Source: an uncultured Saprospiraceae bacterium (lineage in GTDB: Bacteria; Bacteroidota; Bacteroidia; Chitinophagales; Saprospiraceae). Taken from it: a stretch of DNA of 34,927 nt. The stretch is from the NCBI GenBank assembly GCA_937929885.1, contig CALFUQ010000225.1, positions 1 through 34,927 on the forward strand. Direction: 5' to 3'. Below, one piece after another: positions 16,389 through 24,209 of the stretch; the stretch's first letter is position 1; every line of letters starts with the position of its first letter. The notes beneath the pieces are model-generated. The model saw only the letters and a program-made list of their open reading frames with translations. It searched no databases and was not told the DNA's origin. A program made the translations under genes and the position numbers.

Positions 16389-17567
16389 TTAAACACCTGT
16401 GTAACTTACTCTATAGATTACATCTGCAAAATCATCACTGATTAATAAACTACCATCTGGCATCCATTCTAAGTCAACAGGTCTACCCCAGACTTCATCT
16501 GTGGTATCATCTAGCCAGCCTGTAATAAAGTCTTTATAACCTGCTGAGTTATTGTTACCATCAAGCTCCACCATACTAATTTTATAACCAGACTTCTTAC
16601 TTCGGTTCCATGAGCCGTGTTCAGCGATTAGTAAAGAGTTTTTAGGCTGAGCATTAAAGTTTGTAAACTCGCATCCAAGTGGAGCCACATGTGCCCCTAA
16701 ATTTTGGAATGGTTTGGTATAGTCACCGCAGTTTTTGCCATCACCAAAATCCTTATCAAGTGTATCGCCTTGATGGCAATAAGGGTAACCAAAATTCATA
16801 TTAGAGCTTGTAGCCTTGTTTACTTCACAAGCAGGTAAGTCATCGCCCATCATATCACCTCCATTATCCGTAAAGAAGAGTTCGTCAGTCTCTGGATGCC
16901 ATGTGAACCCAACTGTATTCCTTACGCCAGTATGTACTATTTCTAAGTCTGTACCATCAGGATTTATTCTGGTAATAGAAGCATATATATCTTCCTCTGA
17001 TTCGCAGATGTTGCATGGTGCTCCTACCGGCACATATAATTTTCCATCAGGCCCGAATGCTATATACTTCCAGCCATGATGTTTCTCCGTAGGAAATTTA
17101 TCATATACTACTTCAGGTGTGCCTGGGTCTTCAAGCTTAGATTCTATATCAGTGAATTTTACTATTCTGGAATGTTCTGCGACATAAAGATCACCATCTT
17201 TCAAAGCAACACCATTTGGCATAGAGCCGCCTTCTAGTAGTATGTACTGTTTGTCTACTTTGTTATCTCCATCAGTATCTTTTAGAGCGTAAACGCTGCC
17301 TTCATTTCGAGTCCCTACGTAGAGAGTTCCTGATGGACTAAGCGTCATTGATCTTGCGTTTTTGACATTTTCAGCGTACAAATCGATGCTATAACCAGCT
17401 GGTAGGTTAAGTTTATCAAGTGGAAGGACATCCATTTCTTTCTTTTCTGCTTTATTTACGGTCCTAGGAATTACTCGATTTAATCCGAATACTAAGCCAT
17501 TCATAATGTAGGTATCTATTCCTACAAGAGCCAATATTGTAATTAGGATAGCTATTACTTTTTTCAT
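16389..17567 (-). CDS. Membrane-anchored sorbosone/glucose dehydrogenase-like beta-propeller
   Basis: A 392-residue protein with an N-terminal hydrophobic signal or anchor (about 4-22) and a six-bladed propeller of the PQQ-type GDH/L-sorbosone dehydrogenase superfamily. Typical blade motifs are LPAGYSIDLYAENV, GTLYVGTRNEGSVYAL, PNGVALKDGDLYVAEHSRI, HHGWKYIAFGPDGKLYVPVG, APCNICESEEDIYASI, VRNTVGFTWHPET, LFFTDNGGD and EVWGRPVDLEWMPDGSLLIS. Family members oxidise sugars or aldoses in the periplasm; many Bacteroidota copies are uncharacterised, and PQQ use cannot be claimed here because no pqq genes are present. It stands alone, convergent with the CNNM gene (seven bases between stops) and divergent from pgsA. 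Confidence 0.85.
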   Translation of the reverse strand: MKKVIAILITILALVGIDTYIMNGLVFGLNRVIPRTVNKAEKKEMDVLPLDKLNLPAGYSIDLYAENVKNARSMTLSPSGTLYVGTRNEGSVYALKDTDGDNKVDKQYILLEGGSMPNGVALKDGDLYVAEHSRIVKFTDIESKLEDPGTPEVVYDKFPTEKHHGWKYIAFGPDGKLYVPVGAPCNICESEEDIYASITRINPDGTDLEIVHTGVRNTVGFTWHPETDELFFTDNGGDMMGDDLPACEVNKATSSNMNFGYPYCHQGDTLDKDFGDGKNCGDYTKPFQNLGAHVAPLGCEFTNFNAQPKNSLLIAEHGSWNRSKKSGYKISMVELDGNNNSAGYKDFITGWLDDTTDEVWGRPVDLEWMPDGSLLISDDFADVIYRVSYTGV

Positions 17568-17631
17568 GTTTAGATATTACTGGTGTCTTAATAATTCAAT
17601 CATTTAAATATATTAATTTCGGACTTAGTCA

Positions 17632-18204
17632 ATGAAACTTAATATACCTAATATACTGACGCTAGGGCGCATTTTTGCGATTCCAATATTGATAGTAACC
17701 TTTCATTTTGAGGGTAATAAATATGTTTGGATATCATTGGCGATATACTTTTTAGCCTCAGTTTCTGACTACCTAGATGGGTATCTAGCTCGTAAGATGA
17801 ATTTACAATCAAATTTTGGCAGGCTTTTAGATCCGATAGCTGATAAATTAATTGTCTCTACCGTAATCCTATTGCTGGTTAAAAATGATGTTATCGGTGG
17901 ATGGAACATCATTGCGGCCATAGTTATTTTATGTAGAGAAATTTTGGTGTCAGGGCTTCGAGAATTTTTGGCGAAGACTACCGAAAGTAAAGAAGACTTA
18001 TTACCTGTAACTTACCTGTCAAAGATTAAAACTGCTATTCAGATGTTAGCACTTGGTTTCTTAATTGGAGCCCCAGCAGCAGCTTCTACTATCTTACCAC
18101 CATGCCAACCTATAGGCATTGCAATGTTATGGATTGCATCGATTATAACTATGTACACTGGGTACCAGTATCTAGATAAAGGACTCCGAAAAATTGAGGA
18201 CTAG
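17632..18204 (+). CDS. pgsA: CDP-diacylglycerol-glycerol-3-phosphate 3-phosphatidyltransferase (PgsA)
   Basis: Makes phosphatidylglycerol phosphate from CDP-diacylglycerol and glycerol-3-phosphate, the committed step to phosphatidylglycerol and cardiolipin, at the inner membrane. The 190 residues carry the exact CDP-alcohol phosphotransferase motif D-x2-DG-x2-AR-x8-G-x3-D-x3-D (Asp46, Asp49, Gly50, Ala53, Arg54, Gly63, Asp67, Asp71), with LNIPNILTLGR at the start. Several hydrophobic helices follow. The related phosphatidylserine synthase is less likely, since the N-terminus and the IVILCREILVSGLREF block match PgsA. Its TAG stop and the stop of the convergent START-domain gene share the four bases CTAG. 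Confidence 0.93.
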   Translation: MKLNIPNILTLGRIFAIPILIVTFHFEGNKYVWISLAIYFLASVSDYLDGYLARKMNLQSNFGRLLDPIADKLIVSTVILLLVKNDVIGGWNIIAAIVILCREILVSGLREFLAKTTESKEDLLPVTYLSKIKTAIQMLALGFLIGAPAAASTILPPCQPIGIAMLWIASIITMYTGYQYLDKGLRKIED

Positions 18205-18845
18205 TCTCGATTGATAAAATCATAAGACCTGTTTAAATAAGCTTTCTTCTTGACGAATTTCCTAATCGATTTTATAGACTTAATAGGAGATTCGATTGTG
18301 CGCTTGTTAACTATCCATGCAGGCACCATTCCACCAGGATCCGCATAGAACTGATGGACTATTCCAAGTTTACCATTTTTGAGATCTTTAATTTTCCAGA
18401 AGCCTTTACAATCAATAACTAGTACTCCTCTATCTTTTTGTTTTTGGAGATATTCGTTGTCTAAGCAATCGACAGATATGTTGACAGTTGAGCTTGCAGA
18501 ATCATAGCTATAATCTGTTTGTGAATAGGTAAATCTATCCTTGACAGGGAATGGAGTCTTTGTATGAAGAAAAATTTCGAAGTGCGTCTCACCACTAGTT
18601 TTTTCTAAAGAAGCTGATTTATTATCTGGAAAAACATCTAGATAGATATCTATATCCTGCAATACAGCTACCATGCTTTCTAGTGAGCTTTCGATTTCTG
18701 CTTCTATTCTGTATTCCTTAAATTTTGAGTCTTTTACTGTTCTGTTATATGCCTTGATCCCATCAACCTCTTTTTGGAAAGTCCAATCTTGGCTTGTGAG
18801 TGTAATCGAGAATAGGCAAAGTAAAATGCTTATATAAAGTTTCAT
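18201..18845 (-). CDS. Exported START-domain lipid-binding-like protein
   Basis: A 214-residue protein with a cleavable signal peptide (about 1-19, MKLYISILLCLFSITLTSQ) and a START/SRPBCC fold. Visible features are WTFQKEVDGIKAYNR, a long helix region ESSLESMVAVLQDIDIYLDVFPDN, PFPVKDRFTYSQ and GFWKIKD, ending in GGMVPAWIVNKRTIESPIKS, the usual C-terminal helix. Such proteins hold hydrophobic ligands in a cavity; in Bacteroidota the ligand is unknown and a periplasmic lipid or sterol-like carrier is only a guess. Convergent with pgsA, which is suggestive of lipid biology but not evidence of a shared operon. Confidence 0.82.
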   Translation of the reverse strand: MKLYISILLCLFSITLTSQDWTFQKEVDGIKAYNRTVKDSKFKEYRIEAEIESSLESMVAVLQDIDIYLDVFPDNKSASLEKTSGETHFEIFLHTKTPFPVKDRFTYSQTDYSYDSASSTVNISVDCLDNEYLQKQKDRGVLVIDCKGFWKIKDLKNGKLGIVHQFYADPGGMVPAWIVNKRTIESPIKSIKSIRKFVKKKAYLNRSYDFINRD

Positions 18846-18889
18846 AACACTATAACGTCTTACTAGGATTAAATTTGCTTAATTAACCG

Positions 18890-19531
18890 TTAAGTAATTT
18901 TCTCTATCAAGTAACTAAGTTCTGCAGTCATCATGGCAGTAGCACCCCAAAGCACTTTACCATCAATATCGTAGTAGGGTACATCCTTAAGTAAATAGTT
19001 TCTGATGGTGAGATCCTTCACCTTATGATTGTGCTCATCAAGTAAATCTTCTACTGGCACTTCTAATACTTGCTGTACTTCAGAAGTGTCCAGCTTAAAG
19101 ACTGGCCTAGTTTTACTATATGCAACAAATGGATAAACCATGAAATTACTTACGTAGACAAATACTTTTGAGAGTTCTCCTAATACTTCAATATCATTTT
19201 CTATAATTCCTACCTCTTCATTAGCTTCTCTTAGGGCGCAAGCAAGTAAAGAATCATCATCAAGCTCTAATTTGCCACCAGGAAAACTTATTTGCCCTGC
19301 ATGCTTGTCACGACTATCATTAGCAGAGCGTTCGATGTATGCAAGATGTAGTTTATCATCTATAGGGTAGATTAATGCTAAGACTGCTGCATCTCTATAA
19401 TTATCTGATAATCTATTGTAATATTCCTTAGGATCTGGTGCCATTAAGAATTGAGCTTTGGTACCAGGGAGGGGATTCTCCTTGAGTTCTGACTTTAGTT
19501 TGGTTATAAGTTGATTATTACCATTCCCCAT
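18890..19531 (-). CDS. Nudix hydrolase, CoA pyrophosphatase (NudL) type
   Basis: A 213-residue enzyme of the CoA pyrophosphatase branch, which splits coenzyme A or its derivatives into phosphopantetheine and 3',5'-ADP. Seen: YIERSANDSRDKHAGQISF followed by PGGK, the CoA-type signature upstream of the Nudix box, and the box itself, with ALREANEEVGI supplying the metal-binding glutamates at the same spacing as E. coli NudL. The early Nudix glutamate position is occupied by aspartate, also common in NudL. The frame can be read from TTG (19540), but ATG at 19531 is preferred. A hairpin terminator for the upstream hemD gene ends just before it, so it needs its own promoter, which I do not see clearly. 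Confidence 0.88.
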   Translation of the reverse strand: MGNGNNQLITKLKSELKENPLPGTKAQFLMAPDPKEYYNRLSDNYRDAAVLALIYPIDDKLHLAYIERSANDSRDKHAGQISFPGGKLELDDDSLLACALREANEEVGIIENDIEVLGELSKVFVYVSNFMVYPFVAYSKTRPVFKLDTSEVQQVLEVPVEDLLDEHNHKVKDLTIRNYLLKDVPYYDIDGKVLWGATAMMTAELSYLIEKIT

Positions 19532-19542
19532 AGAAAGCAAAT

Positions 19543-19570
19543 AAAAAAGCTCTAGCCAAAAGACTAGAGC
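19543..19570 (-). terminator. Intrinsic terminator of the DUF4271-hemD operon
   Basis: On the minus strand CTAG-containing arms GCTCTAG and CTAGAGC form a perfect 7-base stem around an 8-base loop, followed at once by six T residues. A second hairpin, GGGTT-AAA-AACCC in plus-strand terms (19573-19585), sits three bases upstream in the transcript, making a tandem structure. It follows the hemD stop and precedes the Nudix gene. Confidence 0.7.
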
Positions 19571-19612
19571 CTGGGTTAAAAACCCGTACTAAGGGTGTTA
19601 GAAATATAAAAA

Positions 19613-20392
19613 TTAAACGTTTGACTTCTTAAGGTAATTTTCAAGCGCCATTCCCATTGAAAGATTCTCTGGAGAAGGAGCCTTAATATTTATATAAAGT
19701 CCTCTATCTTCTACGGCCTTACTTGTCTTTGTACCAAATATTGCCATCCTTGTTTTGTTCTGCTTAAAATTAGGAAAATTTTCGTATAAAGATTCTATTC
19801 CTAGTGGGCTAAAAAACACTAAAACATCGTACGTGACATCCGTAAGGTCTGACAGGTCGCTAGATACAGTTTTGTACATCATTGCGTCTTTGTAGTCAAA
19901 GTCGTGCTTTTCAAGAAATTCTACTACATTCTTAGCTCCTAGGTTAGAACATGGAAGCAAGAATTTTTCATTTTCACGATGCTTCATGAATGAGGTTTTT
20001 AAATCCTCAACTTTCCTTACACCTACGAAAACCTTACGTTTCCTGTAGACTATAAATTTTTGCAGATAATCTGCTATAGCTTTTGTTAGGCAGAAGTACT
20101 TGGTTTGCTGAGACATCTTAACCCTCATCTCTTCACACATTCTGAAAAAATGCTCTATAGAGTTTTTACTAGTGAATATGATTGCACTATAATCGTCAGG
20201 TCTCAACCTGTTCTTTCTGAATTCTTTTTCTGTGACAGGCTCTACATGAATAAATTGCCTCCAGTCGATTTTTAAATTCCACTTTGATTCAATATCAAAA
20301 TAGACAGACCTTTCGGGTTTGGGCTGACTGATTAATATCGTTTTAACTGGCTTGTGTAGTTCCTTATAAGCAGTTTTACCTTTTGAAGGCAT
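19613..20392 (-). CDS. hemD: Uroporphyrinogen-III synthase (HemD)
   Basis: Closes and inverts hydroxymethylbilane to uroporphyrinogen III in haem and sirohaem synthesis. The 259 residues match the family: VKTILISQPKPERS at the start, IIFTSKNSIEHFF, KYFCLTKAIADYL, EKFLLPCSNLG, DVLVFFSPLGIESL, RMAIFGTKTSKAVEDRG and the C-terminal PSPENLSMGMALENYL. HemD sequences are poorly conserved, but the two-lobe order of motifs is clear. It lies 26 bases downstream of the DUF4271 gene in the same direction, a pairing common in Bacteroidota, and is followed by a strong terminator. Other haem genes are absent from the window. Confidence 0.9.
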   Translation of the reverse strand: MPSKGKTAYKELHKPVKTILISQPKPERSVYFDIESKWNLKIDWRQFIHVEPVTEKEFRKNRLRPDDYSAIIFTSKNSIEHFFRMCEEMRVKMSQQTKYFCLTKAIADYLQKFIVYRKRKVFVGVRKVEDLKTSFMKHRENEKFLLPCSNLGAKNVVEFLEKHDFDYKDAMMYKTVSSDLSDLTDVTYDVLVFFSPLGIESLYENFPNFKQNKTRMAIFGTKTSKAVEDRGLYINIKAPSPENLSMGMALENYLKKSNV

Positions 20393-20418
20393 AAATGTAT
20401 TAGTGTTTAAAGTGCTAC

Positions 20419-21495
20419 TTAACTAACTGAGTACCAATTTTTTATGAATGAAATAATCCAAACAATTGGTGCTACTTCGAAGGTGCAAAGGTAAATAAAA
20501 AAATGAAAATAACTCAAGCCTTTTGTTCTTGAAGCTATAAACAGGCCTCTTATTTGACGTAGTACATAGAACAGCAGGATTATACCTAAGCCTAGATATA
20601 TTAAGTTGCTCCCAAAAGGTGCATAAGCGATCAGAATATTTACTGGGATAAGCAACAAGCCAACTATTATGTTGAACATAATAATGGTGAAGTTAAATTG
20701 CTTTGCCTCTTTCTCAAGTGGAAACGTAATCTGTAATATGTAAGTGGAAATGAGCCGAATAGCGTAGACAAGTAATAGACCCCCAAATAGAGCAAGAAAA
20801 ACTTTATAGCCGCTTACCTCAAACTTGTTAATAATTGTCTGATATAAAAACAAAGAAGCATTTAGAAAGAAAAGAAAGTATAACAACAAAAAGAAAAATG
20901 AAGAGCCACTTTGTTCTTCCCTCTGAAGTAATTTGAGATAATTATCATTAGTTATTGCTCGATATAAATTCAAAAAACTTTTTCTTTTCAAATTGATAAC
21001 TGCGGCTAATATGAGTAAGGAAACTATAAGAATCCAAAAAATAAAATTCAAGGAATAATCAATATTAGAGACAGCCTCCTTTCTAGGAATGAGTTTAGAG
21101 AACCAACTGGATTCACTTTTATCTTGCGTTTCGACCGCAGCAATAATTTCGTGCTCCTCCTTTACTTCCTCCCTAGGAGTAACGGCTATGCTGTTAGTAC
21201 TTCTAATATTAAATGGGTTATCCTCTTCGACATTAAGTTGGTTTTCAGTGTTGACAGTTGATTCTGGAATAAGTGTATCCACACTTTCCTCAAACAACGT
21301 AGAATCTACTACATCTATATCTTCATTATAATAACCTATACTATCATTTGCGCCTAGGATAATTTGTGGGGTTGACGCCGAGCCTGCTTTAGTCTGTATA
21401 ATATCAAAAGGGTTTACCTGCTGGCCATGAGCAAGACTAGATACACTGAGATTAGCGCAAGTAAGTAGAAAAATTAATTTTATCCAGTGTCTCAT
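20419..21495 (-). CDS. DUF4271 membrane protein
   Basis: A 358-residue protein of unknown function. A signal peptide (about 1-24) leads into an acidic, threonine-rich, probably disordered periplasmic region (about 25-145). A transmembrane helix near 152-172 follows, then the DUF4271 domain (about 185-355) with YLKLLQREEQSGSSFFF, four or five further hydrophobic segments, and YFHFFIYLCTFEVAPIVWI at the end. The periplasmic part holds two copies of a short motif, NPFDI and NPFNI (near residues 28 and 93). It is the first gene of the two-gene unit with hemD. The functional link is unknown; a role at the membrane in haem or envelope biology is speculation. Confidence 0.85.
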   Translation of the reverse strand: MRHWIKLIFLLTCANLSVSSLAHGQQVNPFDIIQTKAGSASTPQIILGANDSIGYYNEDIDVVDSTLFEESVDTLIPESTVNTENQLNVEEDNPFNIRSTNSIAVTPREEVKEEHEIIAAVETQDKSESSWFSKLIPRKEAVSNIDYSLNFIFWILIVSLLILAAVINLKRKSFLNLYRAITNDNYLKLLQREEQSGSSFFFLLLYFLFFLNASLFLYQTIINKFEVSGYKVFLALFGGLLLVYAIRLISTYILQITFPLEKEAKQFNFTIIMFNIIVGLLLIPVNILIAYAPFGSNLIYLGLGIILLFYVLRQIRGLFIASRTKGLSYFHFFIYLCTFEVAPIVWIISFIKNWYSVS

Positions 21496-21649
21496 TAAGC
21501 TGTAAAAATAAGGATTGACATGAGATAAATAACTACTTATAAGTGGATGTTAAAAGCATCTGACGACTAATCGGCAATTTATCTGACATAAGTACAAAAC
21601 ATATTATACCAAAATTTAATCCGTTGTTAATGACTTGTTAAGCGAAAAC

Positions 21650-21676
21650 TTGTAGTATATAGATGCCATAACTTTG
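21650..21676 (+). promoter_or_regulatory. Promoter of the two-component system
   Basis: TAACTTTG (21669-21676) matches TAnnTTTG and lies 13 bases before the kinase ATG. A TTG at 21650-21652 is 16 bases upstream, slightly short of the usual spacing. The remaining bases back to the DUF4271 start contain only a 10-base palindrome, ACTTATAAGT (21535-21544). Confidence 0.5.
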
Positions 21677-21689
21677 ATATTATAACACC

Positions 21690-22976
21690 ATGCCTAATTA
21701 TCTAATACGAAGATTGCTAATCTTGGGTGGCCTTGCCATCTTAGGTATCATATATATCCAGTCGTATTGGGTGATGAAGCGATTGGATATTGAAGAAAAA
21801 GCATTTCATCAATCTGTAACTATTGCTCTAAGAAACGTTGCTCAGTCTCTTGCAACATTTAACAAATCAAGTCTTCCTAAAACAAATCTCATAAAGCGAG
21901 AAGCATCTAACTATTATGCGGTAAATATCAATGATGCAATAGATGGTAATATCCTAGAGGATTATTTGTTTAGAGAATTTAATGCCCATAATCTCGATAC
22001 TGATTTTGAATACGCTGTTTATGATTGTCTCAATAAAGATTTGGCTTATGGAAAATATTGTAGCCTCAGTACTGATACACGAGAGTATAGTAGATCTGAG
22101 ACTTTCCCTAAGATCGATGACGAAAACTTAATCTATTATTTCGTGGTCAAGTTTCCAGAAAAAGAAACCTTTCTGCTTGAACAGATGAGGATGTCTGTTC
22201 TATACAGTTTGATAGCACTTCTAGCAATTTTATTTTTTATCTACTCTATCTGGGTAATCTTGCAGCAGAGAAGGTATAGTGAGATGCAAAAGGATTTTAT
22301 TAATAATATGACTCACGAATTTAAGACCCCCATATCTTCTATTAAGATTGCCTCAGATGTATTATTGCGAGATGAAAAACTAAGCAAAGACCCTCGACTC
22401 AAGCAGTACACTTCCATTATTAAAGAACAAAACCAACGTCTCAACAATCAGGTAGAGAAAGTACTCACGATGGCAAAATTAGAGAAGAGAAGTTTTGAAC
22501 TCAATAAGGAGGAAATTTCTTTTATCAAAATTCTAGAAGATGTAGTTAATAGCGAGAATTTAAAATTGCAAGAAACTAATATAGGAGGTACAGTAAAGTT
22601 AGAGTCAGACATCATTGGAGATACTAAGATCTCTGCTGATAGAGTACACTTCACTAACATGATTTATAATATCATAGACAATGCAGTAAAATATTCTGAT
22701 AGTTCACCATCAGTAAAAGTACAGGCGATCAAACACAGTAAAACTATTTTACTTTCGATTGAAGATAAGGGGGTAGGTATAAGCAAGGAAGAGATTAAAA
22801 AAGTATTCAAGAAATTTTACAGAGTCCCAACTGGAGATGTCCATGATGTCAAAGGATTTGGACTAGGCCTATTTTATGTAAAGGGAATTTGTGATTCTCA
22901 TAAGTGGAAATTAGATCTAAAATCTAAAGAAGGAGAGGGCACGACTATAACTATTACCATTCCTATAAATAAATAA
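21690..22976 (+). CDS. Sensor histidine kinase
   Basis: A 428-residue inner-membrane kinase. Two transmembrane helices (about 6-26 and 170-192) enclose a periplasmic sensor of about 140 residues with no recognised fold. The HisKA region has His209 in MTHEFKTPISSIK. The ATPase domain shows the N box (NMIYNIIDNAVKYS), G1 (DKGVGIS), the F box (FKKFYRVP) and G2 (GFGLGLFYVKGI). There is no HAMP domain between the second helix and the H box, which is common in Bacteroidota kinases of this length. It is followed after five bases by an OmpR-type regulator, so the two form one unit. Cognate signal unknown. Confidence 0.93.
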   Translation: MPNYLIRRLLILGGLAILGIIYIQSYWVMKRLDIEEKAFHQSVTIALRNVAQSLATFNKSSLPKTNLIKREASNYYAVNINDAIDGNILEDYLFREFNAHNLDTDFEYAVYDCLNKDLAYGKYCSLSTDTREYSRSETFPKIDDENLIYYFVVKFPEKETFLLEQMRMSVLYSLIALLAILFFIYSIWVILQQRRYSEMQKDFINNMTHEFKTPISSIKIASDVLLRDEKLSKDPRLKQYTSIIKEQNQRLNNQVEKVLTMAKLEKRSFELNKEEISFIKILEDVVNSENLKLQETNIGGTVKLESDIIGDTKISADRVHFTNMIYNIIDNAVKYSDSSPSVKVQAIKHSKTILLSIEDKGVGISKEEIKKVFKKFYRVPTGDVHDVKGFGLGLFYVKGICDSHKWKLDLKSKEGEGTTITITIPINK

Positions 22977-22981
22977 TTAAG

Positions 22982-23677
22982 ATGGATACAAAGCCTAAAA
23001 TATTATATGTTGAAGATGATGCTTCCTTATCCTTTCTGACTAAAGATAATCTAGAACTAGGAGGGTACGAAGTTATACATGTAGCTGATGGGAAGAGTGG
23101 CCTAGAATCTTTTAAAGAAAACGAGGTCGATCTATGCTTACTTGATGTGATGTTGCCAGAGATGGATGGCTTTGAGCTAGCAAGGCAAATAAGAAATATT
23201 GATCCTGAAATACCTATAATTTTTCTCACAGCTAAAGCACTTAAAGAAAATAAGTTAGAAGGCCTCAGGCTAGGCGCTGATGACTATATCACTAAGCCAT
23301 TTAGCATTGAAGAACTTATCCTTAAAATTAAAGTCTTCCTAAAAAGAAAACATATCACAAATGTCACTGATAAGGATGTCATTAAAATTGGAACTTATGC
23401 TTATGACCATAAAAACCTCAGTCTAGTAAAAGGTGATCTGTCTAAGAATTTAACCCAGAAAGAAGGAGACTTACTATACTTATTAGTCAAGCATAAAAAT
23501 AACATCCTTAAGCGCAGTGTAATTTTAGAAAGCTTATGGGGAGAAGATGATTATTTTTTAGGAAGGAGTATGGATGTCTTTATTAGTAGACTTAGAAAAT
23601 ATCTAAAAGAAGATCCAGCTTTAAAAATTGAAAATATTCATGGAGTAGGGTTTAGATTGAATTGCACGACAGTTTAG
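22982..23677 (+). CDS. OmpR-family response regulator
   Basis: A 231-residue two-domain regulator. The receiver domain (about 5-120) has acidic residues Glu11-Asp12-Asp13, the phospho-acceptor Asp55 (CLLDVMLPEMDG), Thr83 (FLTAKA) and Lys105 (TKPF). The C-terminal winged-helix DNA-binding domain (about 135-228) shows NLTQKEGDLLYLLVKHKNNILKRSVIL in part and the MDVFISRLRKYL recognition helix. Partner of the kinase five bases upstream. Target genes are unknown; no repeated operator is visible in its own promoter. Confidence 0.94.
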   Translation: MDTKPKILYVEDDASLSFLTKDNLELGGYEVIHVADGKSGLESFKENEVDLCLLDVMLPEMDGFELARQIRNIDPEIPIIFLTAKALKENKLEGLRLGADDYITKPFSIEELILKIKVFLKRKHITNVTDKDVIKIGTYAYDHKNLSLVKGDLSKNLTQKEGDLLYLLVKHKNNILKRSVILESLWGEDDYFLGRSMDVFISRLRKYLKEDPALKIENIHGVGFRLNCTTV

Positions 23678-23758
23678 TACTCTAGTTGTATAAATTGATG
23701 ATCTATAAATACTAACAAAGGATTTGTAATCGTAATAATAGGACAAAAACTCAAATAG

Positions 23759-24172
23759 ATGAATCGGAAAGAATTTATATCAAAGTTAGGAGTAGGTGCT
23801 GCGTTTGTCCTCACCACACCATGCATAATTGGTTGTACAAAAGATAGTGCAAACACACCAGATGAATTAGAGGTAGATTTCATAGTTGACTTAAATGAGT
23901 TTGATTCACTCAGGTCTCCTGGAAGCTTTATCATTACAAATAATATCGTAGTCGCAAATAACATTGATGGTCAGTATATCGCCGCAACACAAAAGTGCAG
24001 TCATGAAGGTCTCAATCAAGTGAAGTATGACAAATTCGCTGATAACTGGGAATGTACCGCTCATGGAGCAAGATTTGCTCAGGATGGCGATGGCCTTAAT
24101 GCTAATGGCTCAGGAGGATTGACAACCTATAATGTAACTCAAGATGGAGATATGTTAAGAGTGTTTTCTTAA
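23759..24172 (+). CDS. Rieske 2Fe-2S lipoprotein
   Basis: A 137-residue exported protein with a single Rieske domain. The cluster ligands are Cys80-x-His82 (KCSHEG) and Cys99-x2-His102 (ECTAHGARF), followed by the GGLTTYNV segment of the fold. The N-terminus begins MNRKEFISKLGVGAAF and has cysteines at 22 and 26; CIIGC suggests lipoprotein processing, and the RK pair is reminiscent of a Tat signal but is not a perfect RR. Such stand-alone Rieske proteins in Bacteroidota may carry periplasmic electrons; there is no cytochrome b or oxygenase gene nearby. It follows the two-component genes after 81 bases and is convergent with the next gene. Confidence 0.88.
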   Translation: MNRKEFISKLGVGAAFVLTTPCIIGCTKDSANTPDELEVDFIVDLNEFDSLRSPGSFIITNNIVVANNIDGQYIAATQKCSHEGLNQVKYDKFADNWECTAHGARFAQDGDGLNANGSGGLTTYNVTQDGDMLRVFS

Positions 24173-24209
24173 AACTGTGCCCAGCACCTTAAGGATGTTA
24201 GGAGCGCTT

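Noticed and set aside
16389-17567. Assignment of the propeller protein as a true PQQ-dependent glucose dehydrogenase
   Set aside because: The fold family is clear, but no PQQ genes are in view and many Bacteroidota homologues are untested, so a specific enzyme name is not supported.
18201-21495. A lipid/haem supercluster spanning START, Nudix, hemD and DUF4271
   Set aside because: A strong terminator separates hemD from the Nudix gene and the functions do not form one pathway; proximity alone is not evidence.
23674-23964. 96-residue minus-strand frame over the Rieske gene
   Set aside because: It is antisense to the N-terminal half of a clear Rieske lipoprotein gene; its hydrophobic look comes from the complementary strand and it has no domain.
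24173-24209. Terminator around the CCTTAAGG palindrome between the Rieske and DJ-1-like genes
   Set aside because: The stem is short, with no clean extension, and the T-rich part is not directly after it on either strand.
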